Below the pieces are notes generated by a model, which worked only from the letters and a program-made list of their open reading frames with translations, was not told where the DNA came from and made no database searches. Positions 35,317 through 44,335 of a stretch of 64,000 nt of DNA are shown piece after piece. The translations under genes were made by a program, and so were the position numbers. Origin of the DNA: Clostridium tagluense (lineage in GTDB: Bacteria; Bacillota; Clostridia; Clostridiales; Clostridiaceae); assembly GCF_003865095.1 (NCBI RefSeq), contig NZ_BHYK01000009.1, positions 115,412 to 179,411 of the forward strand, in the 5' to 3' direction. Numbering within the stretch: position 1 is the first letter of the stretch; the number at the start of each line of letters is the position of its first letter.

Positions 35317-35486
35317 AGTGGAATGTTGCCATTCGCCTTGGCTGGAGAGTACTTTGAAAGAGGACAGGTTATTCACTTAAATGTATTTTTCAAGCAAAGA
35401 TAATTCTGAAACAACCGCCAAGGCACATTCATTCACCAAGTCGTCACGCTAGGGTTCAGGAACGTCGGCAACACGAAACGTTATAT
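35313..35486 (+). repeat. attC-like site 1
   Basis: The left arm GAATGTTGCCATTCGCCTTG-GC pairs with GCCAAGGC near 35433 and CGTCGGCAACAC at 35463-35474; the site ends CGAAACGTTATA. The left core is degenerate (ATAAAG for ATAAC). Inner text includes CCAAGTCGTCACGCTAGGG. Length about 170 bases. Confidence 0.7.
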
Positions 35487-35548
35487 GCCATTCCTAAATT
35501 AGTTACTTAGTACTTATTAATAAATGTTATTAAAGGAGATGCACAATT

Positions 35549-36175
35549 ATGATAAATCATTTGGGACAAGGTGTGCCAAGCCTAGAGGAGGCAAAATTAC
35601 TATTACTAGAAGGACAAAAATTAAATCCTGGTCCTTGGATTGAGCATTCAATGAATGCAGGAAGAGCAGCAGAGTTGATAGCAAAAAATTGTAAAGGGTT
35701 AAACCCAGATGTTGCTTTAGTACTAGGAATGCTGCATGACATTGGTGTAAGATTTGGGGTTTCATATATGAAGCATATTTTACACGGCTACAATTTTGCT
35801 ATGGAAAAGGGGTATTATAAACTAGCAAAAGTTTGTTTAACTCATTCATTTGAATGCCAAGATATAAGAACTTGTTTTGGAAGATGGGATTATTGTAGCG
35901 ATGAAGAATACAGTTTTATTAAAAATTACATTGAGTCTGCAGAATATGATGATTATGATAGATTGATACAATTATGTGATGCACTAGCATTACCAAGCGG
36001 GTTTTGCTTAATGGAAAAGAGAATGGTTGATGTAGCATTAAGGCATGGGATACATGGGCATATTATTAATAAATGGAGATCAACTTTCAAAAACAAACAA
36101 TATTTTGAAGAGAGGATGGGAAAATCAATATATAGTGTATTACCAGGTGTTATAGAAAACACTTTTGATTTATAA
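35549..36175 (+). CDS. HD-domain phosphohydrolase
   Basis: AAAGGAGATG precedes ATG 35549. The 208-residue protein has WIEHSMNAGRAAELIAKN, the metal site MLHDIGVR, a distal LTHSF and LIQLCDAL with the last metal Asp. HD proteins hydrolyse phosphate esters of nucleotides or other phosphorylated substrates. It fills the cassette between attC-like sites 1 and 2, together with the overlapping protease-like gene. Its 3' end (from about WRSTFKNKQYFEER) recurs as remnants at 54486-54584 and 56657-56717. Confidence 0.85.
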   Translation: MINHLGQGVPSLEEAKLLLLEGQKLNPGPWIEHSMNAGRAAELIAKNCKGLNPDVALVLGMLHDIGVRFGVSYMKHILHGYNFAMEKGYYKLAKVCLTHSFECQDIRTCFGRWDYCSDEEYSFIKNYIESAEYDDYDRLIQLCDALALPSGFCLMEKRMVDVALRHGIHGHIINKWRSTFKNKQYFEERMGKSIYSVLPGVIENTFDL

Positions 36176-36766
36176 ATGTGTATTCCTATTTCTAATTATG
36201 ATGATGATCCTATCGTAATTGCGATCTATCCATTAGATGATGAAAATTGTATTGTTAAAGAACGGCAAAATGGTGTGTTGGGAGTTAATGTATTTGGTAA
36301 TATTTTAATAAATGTTAATCCTTTTGTTCAGGATTATATAGAATGGATTCCATATGTATTTGCTCATGAATATCATCATACTGTGTGGGGGAATTACTGG
36401 CATGTGGTTCATGGAAGAGGGGGTACTGGAAGTTTCATAGAAGCAATGTTAATTGATGGACAAGCAGATACATTCGCAAAAATCCTTAACCCAACATTAA
36501 ATCCTACATGGATTTCTCATATATCAAAAGAACAAGAAAAGGAATTGTGGAATAAGTATTATTATAAATTGTTGAATGAGACTAATTTTGATTATAGCAG
36601 ATATATGTTTGGTGATGATGAAGCAGGAATACCTTGGTGCACAGGCTATTTCTTTGGGTATAAAATTATTGATTGTTTTAGAAAATGCTATCCGCAAATT
36701 GGCGTTAAAAATATGATTGAAATGAGTTCAGAAGAAATTTTCGCTATGAGTGATTACTGTTTATAA
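36176..36766 (+). CDS. DUF2268-type putative zinc protease, probably N-terminally truncated
   Basis: ATG 36176 abuts the HD gene stop (TAAATG). The 196-residue product has WIPYVFAHEYHHTVWG, a zinc HExxH-like motif, GSFIEAMLIDGQADTFA with the likely third ligand, and a hydrophobic C-terminus. This is the core of DUF2268 Zn-dependent proteases, which are normally longer at the N-terminus. No ribosome binding site of its own is clear, so it would depend on coupling to the HD gene. Confidence 0.65.
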   Translation: MCIPISNYDDDPIVIAIYPLDDENCIVKERQNGVLGVNVFGNILINVNPFVQDYIEWIPYVFAHEYHHTVWGNYWHVVHGRGGTGSFIEAMLIDGQADTFAKILNPTLNPTWISHISKEQEKELWNKYYYKLLNETNFDYSRYMFGDDEAGIPWCTGYFFGYKIIDCFRKCYPQIGVKNMIEMSSEEIFAMSDYCL

Positions 36767-36822
36767 TAACGAATAGTTGATTAAATGGGATTAATACCAA
36801 AATATAGAGAGTTGCCACTTCC

Positions 36823-36934
36823 TATAACAAAAAACTCCCGTTCGTTTTGGCATTAATAGACTGCCAAAACACATCCACTCGCCAAGCGCGGTCGCGCTAG
36901 GGCTCAAGAACGTCAGGAGTTAGCGACGTTATAC
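36823..36934 (+). repeat. attC-like site 2
   Basis: Starts TATAACAAAAAACTCCCGTT and ends CGTCAGGAGTTAGCGACGTT-ATAC. ACTCC pairs with GGAGT; CGTTTTGGCA pairs with TGCCAAAACA; CCAAGCGCGGTCGCGCTAGG forms an inner hairpin. The outer cores TAAC and GTTA are complementary. It closely resembles site 6. Confidence 0.8.
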
Positions 36935-37020
36935 GTAATTTAAAATAAGTAGAGTGACAGCTTAAAAATTTTTATAGTTGATTTTAGTAAATTTAATAGC
37001 TAATTTTTATGTAATAACTT
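36935..37020 (+). repeat. Conserved tract downstream of attC-like site 2
   Basis: GTAATTTAAAATAAGTAGAG-TGACAGCTTAAAAATTTTT-ATAGTTGATTTTA resembles the tract after site 12 (53573-53645), and more weakly those after sites 3, 6, 8, 9, 10, 13 and 15. Its position between site and gene suggests a leader carried with cassettes. Confidence 0.5.
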
Positions 37021-37052
37021 GATTTTTTTATTAGAGAATGGAGGTTCAATTA

Positions 37053-37721
37053 ATGGCAACATGGAATGAATTGTTTCTAAATGAAGAATTTATATCAGCA
37101 TTACCACAGCCAGAAGTATATAAATTTATAAAAATTCTTGAGGGCATATTTACTGATAGACCATTAACAATATGGGATTTTTGTTGTGGTGCTGGAAGGC
37201 ATACTGTATTAATATCACAAATGGGACATAATGCATATGGCAGTGATATCTCTGAGAATGGAATTATTTATACTCAGAAATGGCTTGAAAAAAATGAACT
37301 AATGGCAAATCTTAAGGTAGCAGATATGACCGATAACCCATTTACAGGATTTAATTTTCATGGCGCTATTTCTTGGGATGCTCTACACCATAACACCATT
37401 AGTAATATTAATAAGGCTGTAGACGTTGTATATGAAACCCTTTGTGTTGATGGTATGTTTATGGTATCATTGCTTTCCACAAAATCAGGTAGGGCAGACC
37501 TTAGGGGAAAAGAAATAGAAAAAAACACTTTTGTTAGGGAAGATGGTCCTGAAGCAGGAGTTCCACACCACTATTTTGATGAACAAGGAATAAGAGACTT
37601 ATTTAGAAAATGGAAAATTGTCAGCCTTGTAGATATTGCTACTACTTATATAGAAGAAAGTATTCATCATTCAATTAATCCATTTCCATATACTAAATGG
37701 AATATTATTGTTCAAAAGTAG
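37053..37721 (+). CDS. Class I SAM-dependent methyltransferase
   Basis: ATG 37053 is preferred, eight bases after GGAGG. The 222-residue protein has motif I IWDFCCGAGRHTVLIS, NAYGSDISENG, KVADMTDNPF and GAISWDALHH, in the Methyltransf_25/11 pattern. SAM is the methyl donor; the acceptor is unknown. Single-gene cassette between attC-like sites 2 and 3. Confidence 0.85.
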   Translation: MATWNELFLNEEFISALPQPEVYKFIKILEGIFTDRPLTIWDFCCGAGRHTVLISQMGHNAYGSDISENGIIYTQKWLEKNELMANLKVADMTDNPFTGFNFHGAISWDALHHNTISNINKAVDVVYETLCVDGMFMVSLLSTKSGRADLRGKEIEKNTFVREDGPEAGVPHHYFDEQGIRDLFRKWKIVSLVDIATTYIEESIHHSINPFPYTKWNIIVQK

Positions 37722-37810
37722 TATGTCTAAAACTATAAGCAGTTACATAAAATTTTTGTGTTGGTTAAGACGTAATATTAGTATAAATATAGGGAGAACA
37801 GACTCAGCTC

Positions 37811-37857
37811 AGAGTGTAGTGGCTAAAACTACATCGCAAATACGAGACGTTATACGG
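37811..37857 (+). repeat. attC-like site 3, degenerate right end
   Basis: AGAGTGTAGTGGCTAAAACT-AC is the sequence that precedes sites 8 and 9, but it passes directly into CGAGACGTTATAC. The stem between the two cores is deleted. The conserved downstream tract (GGAATTTAGAACAAGAAATT-GATTG) follows. Confidence 0.5.
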
Positions 37858-37972
37858 AATTTAGAACAAGAAATTGATTGCTCATAAGTTATTGGTTTTG
37901 AACTAATTGAGACGTAGTAGTAAAAAAGGATGAATTACTATTAAGACAAATATTATGAGAAGGAGTTACAAT

Positions 37973-38329
37973 ATGAATTCTAATGAAAGGCTTACTATGA
38001 TATATCTTATGTTCGTTTTAGTTGGTATTCCAGTGCTTTTTTTCATACTAATTGTTTGGGGAATACCATGGATTATTAGGCAACTAACTTATGAGGTATG
38101 TACATATAAAACGATAATAATAGATGATAAAGCAGATGTAATTTTTAGTCAAGGACGTTATTTAGTAAACTCCTCTATTATATACTTGTTATCTTTCAAG
38201 TTTGAAGATGAGGAAATAATACAATTTTCACTTCCGCGTAAAGAGTATAAGAAGCATCATATAGGCGATGTTGGAGAATTAACTTTTCAAGGAGATAAAT
38301 TTATTAGTTTTATAAAAATACAAGATTAA
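37973..38329 (+). CDS. Small membrane protein, DUF2500-like
   Basis: ATG 37973 follows AGAAGGAG. The 118-residue protein has one strong N-terminal membrane helix (IYLMFVLVGIPVLFFILIVW) and a C-terminal beta-rich domain with the GELTFQGDKFISF ending seen in DUF2500 proteins. It would sit in the membrane with the domain outside. Function unknown. Cassette between sites 3 and 4. Confidence 0.6.
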   Translation: MNSNERLTMIYLMFVLVGIPVLFFILIVWGIPWIIRQLTYEVCTYKTIIIDDKADVIFSQGRYLVNSSIIYLLSFKFEDEEIIQFSLPRKEYKKHHIGDVGELTFQGDKFISFIKIQD

Positions 38330-38380
38330 TTTATTGCAAGCCGAAATAAGTCTTATTTAAAGTGTAGGGGTTAAAACTCC

Positions 38381-38440
38381 GTATAACAAAATGTTGCCGC
38401 CGGGCTAAAGTTCAGGAACGTCGGCAACACGAAACGTTAG
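38381..38440 (+). repeat. attC-like site 4, minimal form
   Basis: At 60 bases this is the clearest copy: GTATAACAAAATGTTGCCG pairs with CGGCAACACGAAACGTTA, leaving CCGGGCTAAAGTTCAGGAACG-T as the loop. The TAAC/GTTA outer cores and TGTTGCCG/CGGCAACA inner boxes are separated by unequal spacers (AAAA versus CGAAAC), giving the extrahelical bases typical of attC. Confidence 0.82.
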
Positions 38441-38550
38441 AGGAAATAGTATAATAATGAAAGTTTTAATTCCGCATTAAGTTTTTAATATAAAATAATT
38501 GAAAAATATGATGCAACAAGCATTGTTCTTAAAGAGGTGTGAATAGAAGC

Positions 38551-39033
38551 ATGAATATAAAAATAATATCTTCTGAAAACAGAAAACAAATTAATGATTT
38601 TATTAGCTCACATTGGTTTTCTGCTGATATGGTTGTCAGAGGCGAATTAGTTGATATGACTATATTGGATGGTTTTGTTATTTATGATGATGAAGAAACA
38701 ATTATTGGATTAGTTACTTATAGAATTAAGGTCAATGAGTGTGAAATTATGTCTTTAGACAGTTTAAGGGAAAGACAAGGAGTTGGAACTGCTCTTGTAA
38801 ATAAAGTTATTCAAACCGCAAGTAAGAAGAAATGTATGAAAATAAAATTGATTACAACAAATGATAATATAAATGCTATACGATTTTACCAAAAACGAGG
38901 ATTTGATATGGCAAATCTATATCATAATGCAGTGGATACTTCGCGAAAGTTAAAACCATCCATTCCTTTATTCGGAGATTTTAATATACCTTTAAAACAT
39001 GAAATTGAATTTGAAATGGATTTGATTAAGTAG
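38551..39033 (+). CDS. GNAT-family acetyltransferase
   Basis: ATG 38551 follows AAAGAGGTG. The 160-residue protein has the acetyl-CoA-binding loop SLRERQGVGTALVNKVI and the C-terminal NDNINAIRFYQKRGFD motif. It transfers acetyl from acetyl-CoA to an unknown amine. Single-gene cassette between attC-like sites 4 and 5. Confidence 0.88.
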   Translation: MNIKIISSENRKQINDFISSHWFSADMVVRGELVDMTILDGFVIYDDEETIIGLVTYRIKVNECEIMSLDSLRERQGVGTALVNKVIQTASKKKCMKIKLITTNDNINAIRFYQKRGFDMANLYHNAVDTSRKLKPSIPLFGDFNIPLKHEIEFEMDLIK

Positions 39034-39141
39034 TTATCATTTTCACAAAATAAGGTTACAACATTCTTATATGATAAATAAAAGTCGAGGATAAAATTGG
39101 TGTAGTAAACGCATAAAGTATTGAGAAAATATACTACTTCC

Positions 39142-39252
39142 TCTAACAAAATACTCCAGTTCGCTTTGCATGAAAAGACATCCAAGCCACACCTGCGAAG
39201 CAAAGCGAAGTCTCGCTAAGCTTCTCGGAGTCGGGAATTAGCAACGTTATGT
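39142..39252 (+). repeat. attC-like site 5
   Basis: Starts TCTAACAAAATACTCCAGTT, ends CTCGGAGTCGGGAATTAGCA-ACGTTATGT. ACTCC pairs with GGAGT, and CGAAG/CTTCG-type inner arms and TCTCGCTAAGCTTCTC form the middle. The same subtype occurs as sites 12 and 15. The downstream text GACATTTCAGGTC-TATATGAAATTT recurs after 62180. Confidence 0.75.
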
Positions 39253-39364
39253 GACATTTCAGGTCTATATGAAATTTGTTTACGCAATTAGTGATTTTTA
39301 GCTATTCCAATATAAAGAATAAGTAACATTGGTGTAAAAATGTAAAATAAAGGAGAAAACTAAA

Positions 39365-39910
39365 ATGTATGAACATATACGAATAGAAACAGAACGTTTA
39401 GTGATTGGAAATTTTACTAATGCTGATATTATTCAATTGCATATGATAATGAATAATGAAGCGATAATGAAATATGTTCCATTTGCTAAAGAGAGAACGC
39501 TTGAAGAATGTCAAGAATTAATGAAAAGAATATTAAATAGATATAAAGAAAGTACAATTTCTAATTTTAAGGGATTTCTCTTATTAGTAGTTGCAAAAGA
39601 TAACAATGAATGTGTAGGTTTTGTTGGATTATTTCCACTTACATATGACACTACAGAAAACGAATTATTCTATGGACTATTTGAAGAACACTATGGGAAA
39701 GGATATGCAACTGAAATTGGAAAGGCCATTATTGAGTATGGTTTTAAAAATATGAATATTAATAAAATAGTCGCAACTGTTAATAAAGATAATGAAGTAT
39801 CAAAGAGAGTGTTGGACAAGATGGGGATGTGTTTTGAGTACGAAATAGAAGATGAAGAGGATAGTTCTTATGATGGTGAGTTGATGTATTCAATAAAAAG
39901 CATAGGTTGA
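39365..39910 (+). CDS. GNAT-family acetyltransferase, RimJ/RimL type
   Basis: AAAGGAGAAAACTAAA precedes ATG 39365. Starts YEHIRIETERLVIGNFTNAD as in RimJ-like enzymes, with GLFEEHYGKGYATEIGKAII for acetyl-CoA and VNKDNEVSKRVLDKMGM near the end. Such enzymes acetylate protein N-termini or small molecules. The last eight codons and the next 77 bases recur at 44928-45031 without the rest of the gene. Confidence 0.9.
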   Translation: MYEHIRIETERLVIGNFTNADIIQLHMIMNNEAIMKYVPFAKERTLEECQELMKRILNRYKESTISNFKGFLLLVVAKDNNECVGFVGLFPLTYDTTENELFYGLFEEHYGKGYATEIGKAIIEYGFKNMNINKIVATVNKDNEVSKRVLDKMGMCFEYEIEDEEDSSYDGELMYSIKSIG

Positions 39911-39988
39911 TGCTGACTTTTCTCTTAATTGAAATGATCCTACCATCGTGACGTGTTGGTAAAAAAATACAGTGCAGATTAACTCTAT
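39886..39988 (+). repeat. Direct repeat C, copy 1 (GNAT 3' end plus downstream)
   Basis: From TATTCAATAAAAAGCATAGG to GCAGATTAACTCTA this matches 44928-45031 with few changes. It spans the acetyltransferase stop codon. Confidence 0.8.
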
Positions 39989-40007
39989 ATTCTTGGGAGG
40001 TGACAAT

Positions 40008-40364
40008 TTGACAAAACATGAGTTCGGAATAATTGATTTTTTGATAAAAGACAAATGGTATGTTGAATATGAACCTGAAGAATACAATTGTACTTCGGTT
40101 AATGATGATTTGCTTGATGAAATAATTAATAAATATGTAGAAGAATTTACGAATATGAAAACCTATGCTCACATTTTAACTAACCCAATGTGGGGTCTTA
40201 ATTATTGTGGGATAACTCTAATCCCACCAGAGTCTCTTGGAAAATTTTGTAATATTATTACCGATGCAAATAATCGATACCAATCACAAGAACTCAAACT
40301 GCTACTAAAAAAAATATCTGAAGCAATTAAGGAAAAGAAATATTTAATTCACTACGGAATATGA
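40008..40364 (+). CDS. Hypothetical soluble protein of 118 residues
   Basis: TTG 40008 lies six bases after GGGAGGTG, which decides the start. The protein is acidic and soluble, with WYVEYEPEEYNCTSVNDDLL and TNPMWGLNYCGITLIPPESL. It resembles short immunity-like or DUF proteins but is not recognised. It directly follows repeat C. Confidence 0.6.
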   Translation: MTKHEFGIIDFLIKDKWYVEYEPEEYNCTSVNDDLLDEIINKYVEEFTNMKTYAHILTNPMWGLNYCGITLIPPESLGKFCNIITDANNRYQSQELKLLLKKISEAIKEKKYLIHYGI

Positions 40365-40543
40365 TTACTATCTCTATTAACCCATGTGTCATATTCCTCA
40401 TATATAGCTAATTAAATCATGAATGGATTAGTGGGAATCCCTGAGTTCAACACTATTAAAATTATAGAGAACGAAAATCATAAAGACTCATTTGTAGAAG
40501 ATTTAGAACTAATGTGTATTTGTATAAAAAAGGAGGAGAATAA

Positions 40544-41395
40544 ATGAAAGTTGGAGTTTTTCAGTTTCGAGGTAGTGACAACATTTCGGACAACCATGAA
40601 GCAATAATTAGGGCTATTACTAGTGCATCTCAAAATAAGGTTAGGCTTCTTGTTTTTCAAGAATGTGCAACTTGCGGATATCCGCCTGTTGAAACACCTA
40701 TTATTAAAGAAATAAATTTTGAAATCCTAAATTCATATTTACAGGAAATTAAACAGCTTGCTAAAAAACATGACATGTATATCGTTTTAGGAACTATAAG
40801 AATACAAAACTCCAAGTACTACAATTCACTCCAACTAATTGGCCCAAACGGTGAAAGTATAGGTAATTATGATAAGAGAGCATTATGGGGGTGGGATTTA
40901 GATAATTTTACAAAAGGTGATTCATTAGGCATATACCAAATTGATGATATTCAGATAGGCTTTCGAATTTGTTTTGAAGTCCGATTCCCAGAGTACTTTA
41001 GAGAATTATTCAAATCAAATGTGCAACTATGCTTTGTTAGTTTTTGCGATGTCTCAGAGCAAGACTTAATAGAAAGATACGGTATAATTAAATCTCATCT
41101 AGTAACAAGGGCTGTGGAAAATGTAATGACAATAATATCAGTTAACAGCATATCCAAATATCAAACAGCTCCAACGGCGGTTATTGATTCAGACGGCCAT
41201 ATTGTTTGTGAAGCACCAAGGAACCAAGAGTATCTAATTATTTATGATTATGATACACCAACAATCGATTTTGGTCGCAAAGGACGAATACATTACTCTA
41301 ACGAGCTGTTGGGAATGATACAAAAGACCAAAGTTAAAGGGGATGGCATTCATGAAGGAAAGGAACAGAGTTTTTTTGTTCAACAGGAGTTATAA
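40544..41395 (+). CDS. Carbon-nitrogen hydrolase (nitrilase superfamily)
   Basis: AGGAGGAGAATAA precedes ATG 40544. The Glu-Lys-Cys triad is visible: FQECATCGYPP (Glu40), NYDKRALWGWD (Lys111) and IGFRICFEVRFPE (Cys143). The enzyme hydrolyses non-peptide C-N bonds of amides or carbamoyl compounds. Its 283-residue length fits the family. The substrate is unknown. Confidence 0.9.
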   Translation: MKVGVFQFRGSDNISDNHEAIIRAITSASQNKVRLLVFQECATCGYPPVETPIIKEINFEILNSYLQEIKQLAKKHDMYIVLGTIRIQNSKYYNSLQLIGPNGESIGNYDKRALWGWDLDNFTKGDSLGIYQIDDIQIGFRICFEVRFPEYFRELFKSNVQLCFVSFCDVSEQDLIERYGIIKSHLVTRAVENVMTIISVNSISKYQTAPTAVIDSDGHIVCEAPRNQEYLIIYDYDTPTIDFGRKGRIHYSNELLGMIQKTKVKGDGIHEGKEQSFFVQQEL

Positions 41396-41397
41396 CT

Positions 41398-41490
41398 GAG
41401 TATCCTTATCAATCTGATTACAAAATAATATTAGAAGATGGTCAAAAATTATCTGCTGACGGCCTTGAATTAGTTATGTACCCTAACTGA
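41398..41490 (+). pseudogene. 3' remnant of an unrecognised gene
   Basis: A frame overlapping the amidase stop region reads EYPYQSDYKIILEDGQKLSA and ends ELVMYPN. It has no start or ribosome binding site. It may be the tail of a lost cassette gene. At 41507-41526 TATAAC-GGATAA-GTTATA could be a collapsed attC-like site keeping only the outer cores. Confidence 0.3.
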
Positions 41491-41599
41491 TATAGTGAAA
41501 TTGAAACTATAACGGATAAGTTATATAAAAGGTTTATTTCGCTTTAAGCTTTTTTATTAATGAATATTTTAAAATTATAATTAAGGTGGTGCAAATATA

Positions 41600-42367
41600 T
41601 TGGATAATTTACAACAACAAACACATGTTATAAATAAAGACTCAGTTTCGCTTGAATCATATGAAGAAATGGCAGAATATTATTTTAAATATGTTGATAT
41701 AAAACCATTCAATGCTTATTATGAAAGACCTGCAACCTTATCTTTACTTCCAGATGTAAAAGGAAAGAAAGTTTTAGACGCAGGCTGTGCGGCGGGGTGG
41801 TACACTAAGTGGTTACTGGAAAATGAGGCAAGTGTAATAGCATTAGATTTTAGTCCTAACATGATAAAAATGACTAAAGAGAGAGTTGGAGCTAAGGCTG
41901 AAATTATAAGGGCTGACCTGAATGAACCACTAGACTTTATTAAGGATGAGTCTATTGATGTTGTGTTATCATCTTTAACACTTCACTACATTAAAAATTG
42001 GGATTTAGTAATGAGTGAATTTAATAGAATTCTAAAGAAGGATGGGCAACTTATTTTCTCAGTTCATCATCCTTTTATGGACTTTACAGTTTTTAACAAG
42101 GAAAATTACTTCTCTACAGAGATTATAGATGATGAGTGGGAAACACATAAAGGTAAAATTAAAGTTCAATTCTACAGGAGACCTTTGAATAAGATAGTTT
42201 CTGCAGTTATAGAAAATGGATTTAGGATAGATAAATTATTAGAACCTATGCCAATAGAACAATTTAGAGTAGAGCAGCCAAAGGTTTATGATAAACTAAC
42301 TAAGAGACCTCAATTTTTATTCTTTAGAGCAATAAAAATTAGTACAGCTACAAAAAATAATCCATAA
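41600..42367 (+). CDS. Class I SAM-dependent methyltransferase
   Basis: TTG 41600 follows AAGGTGGTG. Motif I is KVLDAGCAAGWYTKWLLE, followed by IALDFSPNMIKMT, IIRADLNEPLDF, IDVVLSSLTLHYI and the post-motif ILKKDGQLIFSVHHP. This is the Methyltransf_11 type. The acceptor is unknown. The 255-residue protein appears complete. Confidence 0.9.
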   Translation: MDNLQQQTHVINKDSVSLESYEEMAEYYFKYVDIKPFNAYYERPATLSLLPDVKGKKVLDAGCAAGWYTKWLLENEASVIALDFSPNMIKMTKERVGAKAEIIRADLNEPLDFIKDESIDVVLSSLTLHYIKNWDLVMSEFNRILKKDGQLIFSVHHPFMDFTVFNKENYFSTEIIDDEWETHKGKIKVQFYRRPLNKIVSAVIENGFRIDKLLEPMPIEQFRVEQPKVYDKLTKRPQFLFFRAIKISTATKNNP

Positions 42368-42454
42368 TGGCGTTATTTTATAAGCGAAACCAAAGAGTTA
42401 TGTTGGTTTAGTTAATGAAGTATTTTTCAATTGTATTTTAAGAAAGGGGATAAT

Positions 42455-43297
42455 ATGGAACAGATTAAACTAACCAAAAGACTACAGAGAATTTTTTCAT
42501 TAGCAGAAAATTTAATTAATAATGATAATAGAGCAATTTTATATCCCATCCATCTATTTATTGCCGTGCTACAAGTGAAAACAGGCGTATTGGGTGAATT
42601 AAATCTTAAGTTCCCTATAGATATAAATTCATTAATGAAAATCTCAAATCAGTTACAATTTGATGGTAAAGAATATATTCATCACTATTTTAATAGCAAA
42701 GTTTCCAATAAAACAATTCAAGTTTTAAAAGAGGCAGAAACGATTATGAATTTGTATGGGCAGATATATTTGAATGAAGGTCATATCATTAAGGCGATAT
42801 TTGTTTCGGATAATGAGGTTAGAAATTTTTTCAGTTATGAGGAAAGAGAATTAATATTAGATATAACCACAACCCCTCGCGACTTAGCTGTATCTTTAAT
42901 AAATTATGTTAAGCCTAATTTTAAATCCACATCTTTCATTGTAAAGAGAGCAACTCTTTCAGATACAGACAAATTGTTCAGTTTTATAGAAAAAGAATTT
43001 AATAATAAATGGCTATGTAACATAAAAAGTGGATTTTGTAAAGAAATAATCCCCATTTATATTGCAATTGAAGAGAATGAGGTAATTGGGTTTGGGGCAT
43101 ATGACATAGTCAAAAAAGGTTTGTTTGGACCACTGGGAATAAAGATGGCATATAGGAAGAAAAATGTAGGATACACAATTTTACATAGTTGCTTAAATGA
43201 CATGAATAATGATGGATATAAATATGCCATTATTGATGAAGCTGGTCCAATAGAATTCTATGAAGAAACTTGTGGAGCTACTATAATACATAAATAA
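42455..43297 (+). CDS. Clp_N-like domain fused to a GNAT acetyltransferase
   Basis: ATG 42455 follows AAAGGGGATA. Residues 1-130 have the paired Clp_N helical repeat pattern (LTKRLQRIFSLAENLINNDN, PIHLFIAVLQ, and NLYGQIYLNEGHIIKAI), normally the substrate-adaptor domain of ClpA/ClpC. Residues 160-280 are GNAT-like, with VIGFGAYD, a degenerate acetyl-CoA loop GIKMAYRKKNVGYTILHSCL and a final PIEFYEETCGATI. The fusion could recruit the acetylase to Clp-type targets; that is inference. Confidence 0.7.
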   Translation: MEQIKLTKRLQRIFSLAENLINNDNRAILYPIHLFIAVLQVKTGVLGELNLKFPIDINSLMKISNQLQFDGKEYIHHYFNSKVSNKTIQVLKEAETIMNLYGQIYLNEGHIIKAIFVSDNEVRNFFSYEERELILDITTTPRDLAVSLINYVKPNFKSTSFIVKRATLSDTDKLFSFIEKEFNNKWLCNIKSGFCKEIIPIYIAIEENEVIGFGAYDIVKKGLFGPLGIKMAYRKKNVGYTILHSCLNDMNNDGYKYAIIDEAGPIEFYEETCGATIIHK

Positions 43298-43342
43298 TTG
43301 CTTCGATATAAAAATTTTTGTGAAGAGGGTCAATCTACTTCC

Positions 43343-43454
43343 TATAACAAAATATTCCCGTTCGTTTTGGCATGAAAAGACTGCTAAAACACATTCTTTT
43401 GCCAAGCGCAGTCGCCCTAGGGCTCAAGAACGTCGGCAACAAGAAATGTTATAC
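43343..43454 (+). repeat. attC-like site 6
   Basis: Starts TATAACAAAATATTCCCGTT and ends CGTCGGCAACAAGAAATGTT-ATAC. The inner arms CGTTTTGGCA and TGCTAAAACA pair, and CCAAGCGCAGTCGCCCTAGG is the inner hairpin. It is the same subtype as site 2. Confidence 0.78.
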
Positions 43455-43662
43455 GTAATTTTAGTTAAAAAGAGCGATTTATTGAAAGTTCATGAGTTTG
43501 TTTTTATTAAGACACAATTTATTTATAGAACTAACCCGTAAAATCTAAAATATGAACAATATTCTTTAATACTATTTTAAAGCTTTTGGAGAATTATGAA
43601 GGATTTTTTTACAATATGTAGAATAGTTCTATATAAAACGTAATTTTAAGGAGGAACTTGTC

Positions 43663-43848
43663 ATGGCATGTCCTAATTGTGGTAGTGAAAATATTCAAGT
43701 AGTATCTGAATCAAAGGGTTTTGGGGCAGGAAAAGGATGTTGTGGATTCATAATCTTTGGTTGGGTAGGCTTATTATGTGGACTTTGCGGTATGGGAAAA
43801 AGTAAAATAAAAAGAGTTTGTGCTAATTGTGGCAATGTAATGGATTAA
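43663..43848 (+). CDS. Small zinc-ribbon membrane-associated protein
   Basis: AAGGAGGAA precedes ATG 43663. The 61-residue protein has CPNCGSENIQV at the start and CANCGNV at the end, a split zinc ribbon, around a Gly/Cys-rich hydrophobic segment (GCCGFIIFGWVGLLCGLCGM). Such proteins occur in many Firmicutes; the function is unknown. Its stop overlaps the next start (TAATG), so the two genes are coupled. Confidence 0.8.
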   Translation: MACPNCGSENIQVVSESKGFGAGKGCCGFIIFGWVGLLCGLCGMGKSKIKRVCANCGNVMD

Positions 43849-44228
43849 TGAAATTCATTGATTACCCAAATTATATTAAAAGGACATGGCTATTTTTTTA
43901 TAAGCTAGGGGCTGCAGGTGGATGTCACCAGATGCCCGAAAGAAGTTTTCGCTTTTTTGATATGCAATTTCCAGTATGCGTAAGGTGTACAGGTGTCTAC
44001 CTTGGCCAAATTATTGCAATACCATTCTTTTTAACGAATACAGTTTTTAAATTATATATTTGTTTTTTATTTATAGTTATTATGTTCTGTGATTGGTTAA
44101 TTCAATTTTTAAACATTAAGGAGTCTACGAATCTCAGAAGATTTATTACTGGTAGTATTGCTGGTATAGGACTTATGGGCTTATATTTTAATATATTTAA
44201 ATTTTTATTGGCATTCATACGTTTATAG
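43848..44228 (+). CDS. DUF2085-family membrane protein
   Basis: ATG 43848 overlaps the zinc-ribbon stop. The 126-residue protein has GAAGGCHQMPERSFRFFDMQ and PVCVRCTGVYLGQI, the DUF2085 Cys/His signature, plus about three membrane helices. Function is unknown; the motif suggests metal binding at the membrane. A terminator follows. Confidence 0.82.
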   Translation: MKFIDYPNYIKRTWLFFYKLGAAGGCHQMPERSFRFFDMQFPVCVRCTGVYLGQIIAIPFFLTNTVFKLYICFLFIVIMFCDWLIQFLNIKESTNLRRFITGSIAGIGLMGLYFNIFKFLLAFIRL

Positions 44229-44236
44229 AATTTTTT

Positions 44237-44261
44237 GCTCTGGTTCGCCAGGGCTTTTTAA
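44237..44261 (+). terminator. Terminator of the zinc-ribbon/DUF2085 pair
   Basis: GCTCTGG-TTCG-CCAGGGC with a following T-run, eight bases after the stop codon. Confidence 0.8.
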
Positions 44262-44335
44262 ATTTTAGACCAAGTCTAATAGAATTTTAAGGGATCCTTT
44301 ATTATTAAGAAAATTATTAGAATTGGAGGATTACA

